In this document: positions 36,012 through 45,929 of the stretch, piece by piece | Layout of the letters: each line of letters starts with the position of its first letter | Position numbering within the stretch: the first letter of the stretch is position 1 | DNA from: Rotaria sordida | Taxonomy: Eukaryota; Rotifera; Eurotatoria; Philodinida; Philodinidae | Assembly: GCA_905250125.1 (NCBI GenBank) | Contig: CAJNOL010000151.1 | Location: 1-64,000 of the forward strand | Length of the DNA stretch: 64,000 bases | Direction of reading: 5' to 3' | Notes under the pieces: generated by a model | Databases searched by the model: none | What the model saw: the letters and a program-made list of their open reading frames with translations, nothing else | Told to the model about the DNA's origin: nothing | Made by a program: the position numbers and the translations under genes

Positions 36012-36967
36012 CAGTCAAAGAAAGTTGAAATTATACCCTTTGATTTTTTTTATTATAATACGCTTTTTATCTATTGATCTACTATATATAGGGCGAAAGC
36101 CCAGAACGCGCTGCATTTTTTGATATATTTACGTTGAACATCAAATGCAGTTTGAAATATAAAAAATGTATTAGAAAAAAAAGTGACATATTTCTTTTTG
36201 ACAAATACCGGTTGTCCACAATGCTGTGACATTTTTTATTTTGCGTATATCTCGCCTTAGATAAATGGTAAAGCCTTGAATTTTTTTCAAAAGATGTGGC
36301 GTGAAAAGCTCAACAAAAGCTGTATGATCAAATTTCTTTTTACCTGTTCTAATGGTTTTTCTTATACTCAAAATGAACAACTTACGTGGTGGTGTCGCCT
36401 CCCATCATTTCTGAAAATACGTTGAGGATTTTTCTGATTGCCTATAAGATTTGATCTATACAAGTTTTGTAGAGCTTTCGATGGCACATCTTTTAAAAAA
36501 GAAATTCAATATTTCATCATTTTTACAAGTCGAAATATATGCAGAACAAAAAAATCTTCCAATATATTCAGTATGATGGGAAGTGATATTGGCATGTATG
36601 TTGTTCATTTTGAGTATAAGAAAAACCATTAGAATAGGTAAAAAGAAATTTGATCATACAGCTTTTGTTGAGCTTTTCGCACCGCATCCTTTGAAAAAAA
36701 TTCAAGGTTTTACCATTCCTCGAAGCCGAGATACATGCAAAATAAAAAATGTTACAACATGGAAAAACTGTAAAGAAAACAAATGTCACCTTTTTTTTCT
36801 AATAGACTTTTTACATTTTAAACTGCATTTGATGTTCAATGTAGATATACCAAAAGATGCAGTGCGCTCCGAGCTTTCTCCCCATATATAGTAGATCAAT
36901 AGATAAAAAGTGTATTGTAATATAAAACAAAAAAATGAAAAGGTATAATCTCAATTTTCGTGGGCTG
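36012..36967. mobile_element. Foldback Tc1/mariner-type element
   Basis: TA (36,010-36,011 and 36,968-36,969) flanks ends CAGTCAAAGAAAGTTGAAAT and CTCAATTTTCGTGGGCTG. Arms of roughly 390 bp (36,012-36,405 and 36,575-36,967) are inverted copies. They share GATCAAATTTCTTTTTACCT and AAGATGTGGCGTGAAAAGCT segments. Frames open across the arms mirror each other and are not genes. About 100 bp of arm sequence also occurs twice in the element at 50,682. Confidence 0.75.
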
Positions 36968-37079
36968 TATTTTATTGTAATAAATAATGATAAATAATAC
37001 AAAAAAAATGAAAAGAAGAAAACTACCAAATATATAAAAAAGCGCAAAGAAAAAAGTTTGCAAGAACATAAATAAAGAA

Positions 37080-38716
37080 AACTATAGTCCGAACAATTAA
37101 AAGTACGACTTAGAATTTTACTTTTTTTTAATTTCATGATTATGTGCTGTTTTGTTTTTATATACTATAGACTGATATAGATTGGTCATATATTTACTAT
37201 TATAATCTTATAGTGGTCCTCTACCTATACTGTGTATCTTGAATTTTTACCTTTGTGTATATTTGTATATATAAATCCAACTGTGGTGATTTTCAACATT
37301 TGATTTTCATTTGCACATTACACTTTGTTTCACATATCTTTTTTTATCGCACGTATACATGACGCTGTGTACTAATATATTCCTGGATAACTTTTTATAT
37401 TACGCGGTCTTTCTTGTATTATGACATATAGAGCTCACCTGAAGGTATAGTGGCTATCAGAGATGGACGAGCCGCGGTGTAACAACGCCCCGCCCCGCCG
37501 ACGGGGCGGTGCGAAAACTTGACGAGGCGGGGCGGTGGCGGTGCATGATGAAATTTCGCGGTTTCCCCGCCTTTGTATAACCTTGATTTTTTAAATATAC
37601 TCAGATCTTTAGAGACATCTTTTAAGAATTTTTAAAACTTTTTCACACAAAACTAATTAGTAAAAAGAAACTTGTTAGTGCAGCTCTAAAGGAGCTAAAA
37701 TGTGGAACCCACGTATATTTTCAAAGTTTTTTATCCTGATGCCTAATTTTTAAATTGTAAAATACCTTTTTTTCGAATACGTATGAAATAATTGATATAT
37801 TATATAAAAACTGGAGCCTTTTATGCGCGGTTGCTGAGGTCTGTAATGGTGGATTGCCTGTAATAGTGGGGTGTCTGTAATGGGGGTATGTCTGTAATTG
37901 GGGTATATCTGTAATGTTCTCTTTCCAGATGCTATGTGTCTGTAATGGGATGGGGAGAGGAGAGGGGGAGTCGCCAAACCTCAAACTTAAAACATACACT
38001 TACTATTTTCTTCGAAAATATAAGTGAGTTTCACAAAATGAGTGATTTTATTATAATTGTTTTCCATTTTCATGTTTATTTTTTTTCTATTTTGAAATGA
38101 TGTTTATGCATTTAAAATATGCCGTTTCATCTCATCAAATAAAATAGTCATTATGAAAGTTTAAGGAAACATTTGTCGAGAAACAGTTTTTGAAAACATT
38201 TTGGACGGGGCGGGGCAGGGCGGTGACGGTTTCAACGCTGAACAGGCGGGGCGGTGGCGGTGCGGAACTTTATCAACGGGGCGGGACGGGACAGTGACGG
38301 TGTGACTTTTTTGCTGGCTCGTCCATCTCTGGTGGCTATGGTCTCTCTATATGGACAGGTTAACCCTATATATCATAATACAAGAAAGACCGCATAATAT
38401 AAAAAGTTATCTGGCAATATATTAGTACACAGTGTCATGTATACGTGCGATAAAAAAAGATATGTGAAACAAAGTGTAATATGCAAATGAAAATCAAATG
38501 TTGAAAATCGCTACAGTTGAATTTATATATACAAATATACACAAAGATAAAAATTCAAGATATACAGTATAGGTGGAGGATCACTATAGCATTATAATAG
38601 TAAATATATGATCAATCTATATCAGTCTATAGTATACAAAAAACAAAACAACACAATCATGAAATTTAAAAAAAGTAAAATTTTAAGTCGTGCTTTTAAT
38701 TGTTTGGACTATAGTT
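37080..38716. repeat. Long palindrome, arms about 360 bp, split by a hAT MITE
   Basis: Left arm from ACTATAGTCCGAACAATTAA at 37,081 to about 37,434 pairs with right arm about 38,350-38,716, ending TTAATTGTTTGGACTATAGT. The arms are highly similar throughout, for example ATATGTGAAACAAAGTGTAA on the right arm and its complement on the left. Removing the inserted hAT element (37,458-38,331) leaves an almost continuous hairpin of about 760 bp. The outer target duplication is uncertain; a TA in CTATAG is possible. Confidence 0.78.
37458..38331. mobile_element. hAT-type MITE with very GC-rich ends
   Basis: Ends CAGAGATGGACGAGCC and GGCTCGTCCATCTCTG are inverted copies. They are flanked by a perfect 8-bp duplication GTGGCTAT (37,450-37,457 and 38,332-38,339). 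Sub-terminal zones are packed with GGGGCGG-type repeats, contrasting with an AT-rich middle and host. No transposase. Confidence 0.88.
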
Positions 38717-39049
38717 AATGAGAAAGATGATAGAAAAATAACTAATAAAGAATGTTCATTAGTTTTACCGGTAAAAGATGGTACTGCCTCATTTGTAAGG
38801 CTTGGATGTTGCTCTGGTACCAACTGCCCTACAAAGAAAACAAAGCTGTTAAAGCAAGTCCTGTGGAATAAAATCTACATGATATTGTCACAACATACCT
38901 GATTTAAACATCCTATTCAAATATGCTTCTCGCTTTAAAGAAACGATGGCAGCCGCCCACTATCCAAATTTCCTTCAAGATCAGCGAATGCTAAAAACAT
39001 CATTCAAATCATCTATGCACGCCCAAATACAGATTTCAAGTTGCTTATA
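38717..39049. other. No assigned gene
   Basis: One minus-strand acceptor-like site (TTTCTTTGTAG, ending at 38,829) could begin a downstream exon of the short secreted peptide gene at 40,427. The encoded 28 residues match nothing I know, so no exon is called. Confidence 0.25.
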
Positions 39050-40260
39050 TTAACCAACAGAATACGATAGAGGACTAATTCAAAGCAAACAAACATTTCA
39101 GTATTCTGTTCAACTCGAAAACAACATTTTATGAAGATTATATAATACCAGAACACTGACTCAATGAAAAACTCATAAAAAGCTTTTCAAATATTTCCTA
39201 TAATTTGAAGCAAACCATAGTACTTGGTTATATCGTCAGAAACACTCAAGCAACGAACAACTTATACTAATCACATGTGTGACTAGTTCGCTGAACTATA
39301 AGAAAATCTTCCTGTTAAATCCCATTGTCGACGAACACTCGTCAAATGAACCACTGACAAAAAGCTTTTCAAGTATTTGTTTGAATTCCAAGGATAGTAT
39401 GGTAATTTTTATATTATCAGAAAAGACTCCGTTAACGAATAACTTGCACCAAACACTGTTTAGCTATTTAGTGCAATTCCAAGCAAATATTCAGATTCGA
39501 TTCCATTGTCGAGGAAAACTCACTTGACGAACAACTCATATTAAAGATCTATTCAAAGATTTTCTTCAATTTCAAGCAAAGAATGGTACTTCATTATGTT
39601 GTCGGAGAACACTCTATCAAGGAATAAGTTATATGAGACACTTATTTCATTATTTCGCTGAGTTCGAAACAAGTATTCGTTTATGGCTCCATTGGCAACA
39701 GACACTCACTCCAGGACCAATTCATAGGAAAGAGTCATTCAAAACTCTGCTTCAAGCCGGAGTGGAGAATAATACTTGATTATATCATCAGAAAACATTA
39801 AATCAAAGAATAGCTCATCATAAACATTAATTTCACAGCTGCGTTCAATTCCAAGCAATCATTTAATTGTAATTGTGTCATTGAAGAACATTCGATCGAG
39901 GAACAGTTTATACCAACTTTCTATTTAAATATTTTATTCAATTTCAAGGAAATATATAATTTTGATTGCACCATTGATGAACATGTGATCGAGGGATATG
40001 TTACATCAAACAATTATTGAAACATTGCGTTCAATTTGAAGGAAATTTGTAATTTTGATTGCACCGTCAATGAACATGCGATCGATGAATATCTCACACG
40101 AAACAACTATTGAAATATTTTGTTCGATTGGATGAACATATGTGGATTCGATTGTGTTATCGAGGAACACTGAATGTAGGAATAATCCGTATCAAGCAAC
40201 TATTCAAATATTTTGTTGAAGTTGGAGCAAAGATTTGTAGTTGATTATATGTGTAGTGCT
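39050..40260. repeat. Diverged satellite, unit about 115 bp
   Basis: Roughly ten imperfect units share CTATTCAAATATTTTGTTCAA, TTCCAAGCAAA, TTGATTGCATTATCGAGGAA and CACTCGATCGAGGAA-like segments in the same order. Copies differ heavily, so the array is old. Short open frames inside follow the repeat and are not genes. Confidence 0.6.
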
Positions 40261-40319
40261 AGTACTTGAAATCTTGTGATAAAGGAAGAGTTTCTACGCT
40301 TGTAGCTCACTTTTTGGAG

Positions 40320-40427
40320 CTAGTGTCGATGACTTGTACCGCTCACAGCGCCTGCTTGTGTATGGTAAATTGCTGCTACCAACACCATAAAAACGATCAA
40401 AGAAACCATTGTATTGATTTGATTCAT
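40320..40427 (-). CDS. Short secreted peptide or signal-peptide exon
   Basis: On the minus strand the first ATG after a plausible promoter opens a 35-codon frame. It begins MNQINTMVSLIVFMVLVAAI and is followed by YHTQAGAVSGTSHRH and a stop. Residues 7-20 form a signal-peptide core and A-x-A-like cleavage after HTQA is likely. Either this is a ten-residue secreted peptide, or it is only the first exon: GTGAGC after Gln-Ala-Gly-Ala is an in-phase donor. A candidate acceptor lies at 38,829, but I could not confirm a second exon. It is not a known family. The promoter signals and clean signal peptide are the support; length is the weakness. Confidence 0.4.
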   Translation of the reverse strand: MNQINTMVSLIVFMVLVAAIYHTQAGAVSGTSHRH

Positions 40428-40489
40428 AGCCACTTGTTGTTCTTTGAAGCTTGAGAATACACTGGTAAATGTATATCAACAAGTATCTG

Positions 40490-40529
40490 ACTGATGCACT
40501 CCTACAGTTGTGCTTCGACTTTATATATT
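40490..40529 (-). promoter_or_regulatory. TATA box and initiator
   Basis: Minus strand: ATATATAAAG at 40,528-40,519, then about 30 bases on a TCAGTC initiator near 40,495. The first ATG downstream is the signal-peptide frame at 40,427. Confidence 0.45.
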
Positions 40530-43260
40530 CGTTGACAATCTAGCAAGGAAAAAACATTTTCTTCTTATAGATAGTCAGAGAAAGAGATTTGTTTTGTTCG
40601 TTCTTAGAGAGTGATTTATTTTCTTGTAGGTAGATATGCATATCGCTACTAATGTAGAGCAAAATGATGTATATTTTCATAGTGATGCCTTTCTACTCAT
40701 TTAGAAATTTGAGCTCTATCTGCATTTAGATAGGCTTTTTTTTATCTCACGTGACCGTCAATGAAAAAAAAATAACCTTCTAATCAACGATTATACATTT
40801 ATCACATTTTTTTAAATCTATGATTCATTTTTTGTCCTATCCAAATCGAAAAGGACGTCTCTCATTCATTGTCAAAAAGAGAAGAACGAGAGAGAGAGAA
40901 ACATATTGACGTGTAGTTATCATCGACAATGGCAATAATAACGAGCAAGCGAGAACAATATCATAGAAAGTGTACGATGAATAAGAGACAATTAAGCTGA
41001 TACACTATTAGAATAAAAGATTATTCATGTGTGACCAAAAGAGAATACAGAAAAGACGACGAATCATTTTTTTTCTGTTGGTCTTTCGATTTCTCGCCAT
41101 TACTCGTATACATACTGATACATGCACAACATGAAGTTTGAATCAACTGAAAAATAAACTGATCTGTAGATGAAAGAAATGTGTCAGAAGAGTTTAAAAT
41201 CTCGGTGAGATCGGGACAGTATTTTTATAATTTTCTAGTAATCAATACCGCTAATATATAAAAATATAACATTTTTTATACAGTGAGGAAGTATTTTTTT
41301 TTGTTTTTCTGCAATGTGTATAAATTGTTGTTATAATATTTCTTGAATAATTCGCACCTGAAGATCTCGAATGATTGGTTAAATTCGATTGAAGAATAAA
41401 TATTTTCTTTTTATATAATGAACAAATATTTTGTTTGTTTTTTGGCGCAAAAAATATAAATTTTTATTATTTTTCTTTTTTGATAATGTGCACAGTGAAT
41501 GATTCGTGAATTTTCAACAATAAATAAATAAATAGAATTTTTTCAAGTCATTATTGGAAAAAGATTTCCATTCAGGATTCTTATATAAATGATTAAATAT
41601 TAAAAACTGAAGTTTCATATAGATATCGGCCATGATTGACCTAGATATTGTTCGTACATATTGTTTTCTTTTTGAGGAATGTACGTTACTTTGAAAATAA
41701 CGGTTTTTTTCTAAAATGTTTTTTACTTCATTCAGCTTCTCGTGGTAGATTTATTTCTAAACAAACTCTAGGCGTTTCCTTGTTTTATTCTTTTGGTAGT
41801 GTTAGTTGAAAAGAATAAAAGTCGTTTGCTATGTGATATTTAGCTCTCACATAGTAATTCTTAACTTTGTATCGACTTATAAACTAAAGAATCTATATTT
41901 CCGCTAAACATTGTAGTTCCAACTACCGCATATATTGTCTGAATTTTCGTGGAATCCGGACAATAAAATATTCATCAATAATCAATACTGTTCGAATTCT
42001 AGCGGAAGTTGAACAATAAAGTATCCAGCTATAATTGATATTCTTATAACTCCTAAAGAATTTTGACAATTATATAAAATCAACAATATTATCCAGATTC
42101 GAATGAAATTTGGATATTGTTGAAATTTAGATGGCAAAATTGCAATAGGTCCTATTCACTTATACCCAAAAGTGAACTGAATTGTGAATTGAATGACAAA
42201 AAGTTAAATATTCTGTTGTGCTTATTATGTTCCAAAGGAGTTGGTTTAGTCTGTCTCATGACTATTTGTGTTGATTGATGAAACTTTTCGTCACTTAGGA
42301 GCGCTTCACTCTGGGACCGCAGGCCTAGTAATGATTAACCGTTGCTTTTTTCTTCGTGTTCAATCTATGTGACGTATGACCGAGCACTAAAGTTATTTCT
42401 ATCTCATGATACCCTACTGCGTAACTATTTGTTCAATCTCTTTCTCCTAAAAACATCATTTTTCAAGATTGGGGACAATGTTATCTCTTCAGTCCATCAC
42501 AGAAACATCAGAACTTTTTCACGAAAATTATCATCGTTCAACTAGGAAACATGATTTCATCTTCGACATCAGAATCATTCAGCAACTCATTCTAACTTAC
42601 TGCATAAAACAAAAAGGAAAAGCAACTTACCTGTTTGGGACTATTGGCAAAGCCATGTGTACTTAATCTATCGCTTTTGTGATTAATTATTGCGCAGAAA
42701 AGGTAACAATAGTCTGTTTATTATAATCTAAAATGAGACAAAGAAAATGTCAAAAACAAACGAGTCACATAAACTCAGGAACAGTAATGAGTGTTGATGA
42801 GAGCCATAAGTTGGTCAAAGAGAAATCCATGGTAAAATTAGGTGGGGACAATGAATCAAGGCAAATACCACAGATTTAGGATACATCAATTTGTTCTTTC
42901 TCAATTTTCACAATTTATTTCCTATTTGAAGGACAGCGCTTTCAACTTTTCGAAGACAAAAGAAAAGATAATTGGCTGAATATGTCGTGTCATTTTGTAT
43001 CTAATTCATTTGTAAAAGACATAACTAAGAAAATTGAGAAACAAGAGATTGATAGGCGATAAAGCCGATCTCCACGTTCCTTAATACAGAGTGGCTAGGG
43101 TGCTCGACAAGAATTCGATAGGTACCATGTTAAAATCTCGCTGCCAACGGCTGTCGAATATCCAGGAGCTATTTATTGATCACTGTTTCTCTCACGTCAC
43201 CATACAATAGTTCTTTTGATTTCAATCTGAATTTATAAGAAAAAAAGACATTTGACTTTA
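40530..43260. other. Intergenic, no gene seen
   Basis: AT-rich DNA with a GAGA stretch near 40,890 and no exon that I recognise. A tRNA-like stretch begins near 43,087 (GTGGCTAGGGTGCTCGAC...TCTCGCTGCCA) but lacks a clear acceptor stem; it may be a tRNA-derived SINE remnant. Confidence 0.4.
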
Positions 43261-43264
43261 AACT

Positions 43265-43460
43265 GAAATGCGGGATTTGCTGGTCTTTACAGTTATCATG
43301 ATCACATGTATAGCATATACTTCCCTTTTTTATAGAGTGCAGGTCTTGTGGGTCTTTAGAATTATCATGATCATATGTATAGTATATACACCGCCTCTTT
43401 TATAGAATGCAGGCTTTGCGGCTCTTTAGAATTCTCATGATCATAACTCTAAAGCGCCGC
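43265..43460. repeat. Short tandem repeat, unit about 70-75 bp
   Basis: Two full units and one partial contain GCAGG-(T/C)-CTTGTGGGTCTTTAGA, ATTATCATGATCATATGTAT and ACCGCCTCTTTTATAGA. A shorter inverted copy follows near 43,435-43,465 (TCATGATCATAACTCTAAAG). It borders the 9-bp array. Confidence 0.6.
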
Positions 43461-43499
43461 AAAAATCCACACCCTAGAAAAAAAAGGGGTATATCCTAT

Positions 43500-44012
43500 A
43501 TATATCATGATAATAATTCTAAAAACGCGTAAGGCCTGTAAGATCCACAAGATCTGTAAAAACCGTAAGACGGATAACACCCGAAAGACTCACAAGAACC
43601 GCAAGACTTCCAAGACCCGTAAGGCCCACAAAATCCGCAAGACTCTCACGATCTTCAAGATCTTTGAGACTCAGAAGACCCACAAGACTCGTGAGACCCG
43701 TAAGACCCACCAGACTCGCAGGACCTGCAAGACATGCAAGACCCGTAAGACTCACAAGATCCGCAAGACCCGTAAGACCCACAAGGCCCGCAAAACCCGC
43801 AAAACCCGCAAGACCCACGAGACCCACAAGACCCATGAGACCCGCAAGACCCGTAGGACCCACAATACCTGCAGGACCTGCAAGAACTGCAAGATCTGGA
43901 AGACTCGCAAGATCTGCAAGACCCCGACCGCTCGCAAGACCTGCAAGGTCCGGAAGATTCCCAAGACCTGAAAGACCCGGAAGATTTGCAAGTCCCGCAA
44001 GACCCGCAATCT
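43500..44012. repeat. Minisatellite of 9-bp units (AAGACCCGC/AAGACCCAC)
   Basis: About 55 units of nine bases, mostly AAGACC followed by CGC, CAC or CGT. The multiple-of-three unit keeps several frames open on both strands (Lys-Thr-Arg/His repeats on plus, Gly-Leu repeats on minus), so the long frames here are by-products. There is no start context, splice site or flanking unique coding sequence. Confidence 0.85.
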
Positions 44013-44759
44013 ATAAAAATGGAGGATTCATTTCGTGTTTAATATGATCGACCCTAAGCGAACTTTTTTTTATGTTCTTGACCTGTGCAGACTTCAAGAT
44101 TTGTTCATAGCCCATGACTTTCTTGATCAAGATTCTCAAGTATCTCCTGCGCAGACCAAAAGAAGTTCGTCTAGGGGAGATTCTTTAATATCGAGTTGTT
44201 ATATAGATCTGAAGGGCGTTAAAATGTGATGAGTGCTATGACTATTGTCGATGTGGTTGATTTCTATATTTATCTGATTGTGAGATGTCTCGCGGATTAT
44301 ATGTTTGAGGGCTTATTGCATTTTTTTAAGACCCGCTAAACCATCGGTTTTGATAAAAGGGTGCTTTTTTTTCTTCAAAATTCAGTTTGAAATCAAGCAG
44401 TCTATAGACTCCACGTCATCCGTCAGATAACATGCTATCTGAATTGTGACACACGCCTGTACAGGTCGTTAGTATGTAGGTAGCTAGTGTGTTTGGATTG
44501 TTCAAGTGATTAAGCACAGAAAGTCTAATGAAGACCTGCCTTTGAATAAAGCTACAGCTACCAATAGTTGTTCTGAAATAACGGGCAATGAATCCACCAC
44601 TTCTCTGCACACTTTATTGCCAGCTATTCCCAAGGCAGTGCACTATTCCTTTCTCTACAGTAAGTAGTACTTCGTCTGTTGAAACTCTAGACAAATTAAT
44701 GTGTCCGCAATAGCAAGTATCTTTGTCAGCTGTAGAAGCATATTAGACCATGAACTAGA

Positions 44760-45660
44760 AGTAATTTCACCAATGTAGTGTTTATCCTATACAGTCATAC
44801 TCCCTCACTCAATAGAAAGACAGAAGATGACAGGCTCCCTGATGATACATTTCATTCTTACCTGATAAATATGCAAAATACCCAATGAAGACCAATGATG
44901 AGCTAGTTGCTGCCAAGTAATACAGGGACACCTTGCTTTTATATTTCAGATACATTAACCATAACCGCAATCATAATTATCATTTTCTCTTGTATGATAA
45001 AACCACAGCAAGAAGGAGAGGTAATACCACGCAAATACTGTTTAAGCAATAAAGTCGTTGTTCTTCCCTTAATAGAGAGAGAAATTATTATAAACTCTCT
45101 AATGATGTACTTCGTTCCTACTTGATGAGTATGATAAAAATGCAACGAAAGAAAATGATAAATAAGTGCCTCTTACTCAATACAGTGATGTCCCTCGCTT
45201 TTGAACCTTGAATAAATTACACATCTAATATTAAATGTTTCTTCTCTCTCCTATAACGAAATCAGTGCAAGAAGGAGAGGTAATATCACACAGATAGTGT
45301 TTATGCGACATAGTCATCGTCCTTGCCTTGACAGAGAGAGAAATTATTATAGGCTCCCTAATGATGTATTTCGTTCTTACTTGATCAGTATGATAAAATG
45401 CGTAACGAAAAAAAAAAATTGGCAAGTGTAGTTATTCAATACAGTGATGTCTCTCGCTTTTACACCTTGAACAATTTAATCATAGGCCTAATGCAAGGTA
45501 ATTTCTTCTCTTCTATGATAAAACGAGAGTAAGAACGAAAATCAATATTACACAAATAGTTTCTATGCAATAATGTCGTTCTCATTGCCTTGACAGAATG
45601 AAAAATTATTATAGGTTCCCTAATGATATATTTCATTCCTACTTTATGAGTAGGGGTATC
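44760..45660. repeat. Satellite, unit about 260 bp
   Basis: Three to four units share CAATACAGTGATGTCCCTCG, AAGAAGGAGAGGTAATATCA, CAGAGAGAGAAATTATTATA and CCCTAATGATGTATTTCGTT in fixed order, at about 45,010, 45,270 and 45,530. The first unit is the most diverged. No coding function seen. Confidence 0.7.
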
Positions 45661-45929
45661 ATTTTTCTGTTAATTTAAAATAAATATAAATTATCACAAT
45701 TTATGTTTATTTTTAAATACCAACTATGAAAAAAAAAAGATTTATATTTTAAAAATAAATACATATTATCATTATTTAGATTTAAAATAATTATAAATTA
45801 TGGTAATTTATCTTTATTTTTAAATATAAGTTTCTTTCATAATATATATTTATCTGAAATATAGATTATTCTTACTTCATTTATAATTTAGTAAAGTATA
45901 AATATATGGTAATTTTTAAGTGAATTCTA

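Noticed and set aside
36583..36891. 102-codon plus-strand frame
   Set aside because: It lies in the inverted arm of a foldback transposon and the other arm encodes a mirrored, broken version. No protein family fits.
43087..43155. tRNA-like sequence (GTGGCTAGGGTGCTCGAC with TCTCGCTGCCA)
   Set aside because: A-box and B-box resemblance is partial, the T-loop consensus is broken and no acceptor stem pairs. At most it is a tRNA-derived SINE remnant.
43507..44047. Open frames of 114-154 codons with Lys-Thr-Arg or Gly-Leu repeats
   Set aside because: They arise from a 9-bp stop-free minisatellite and occur in several frames on both strands, with no splice or start context.
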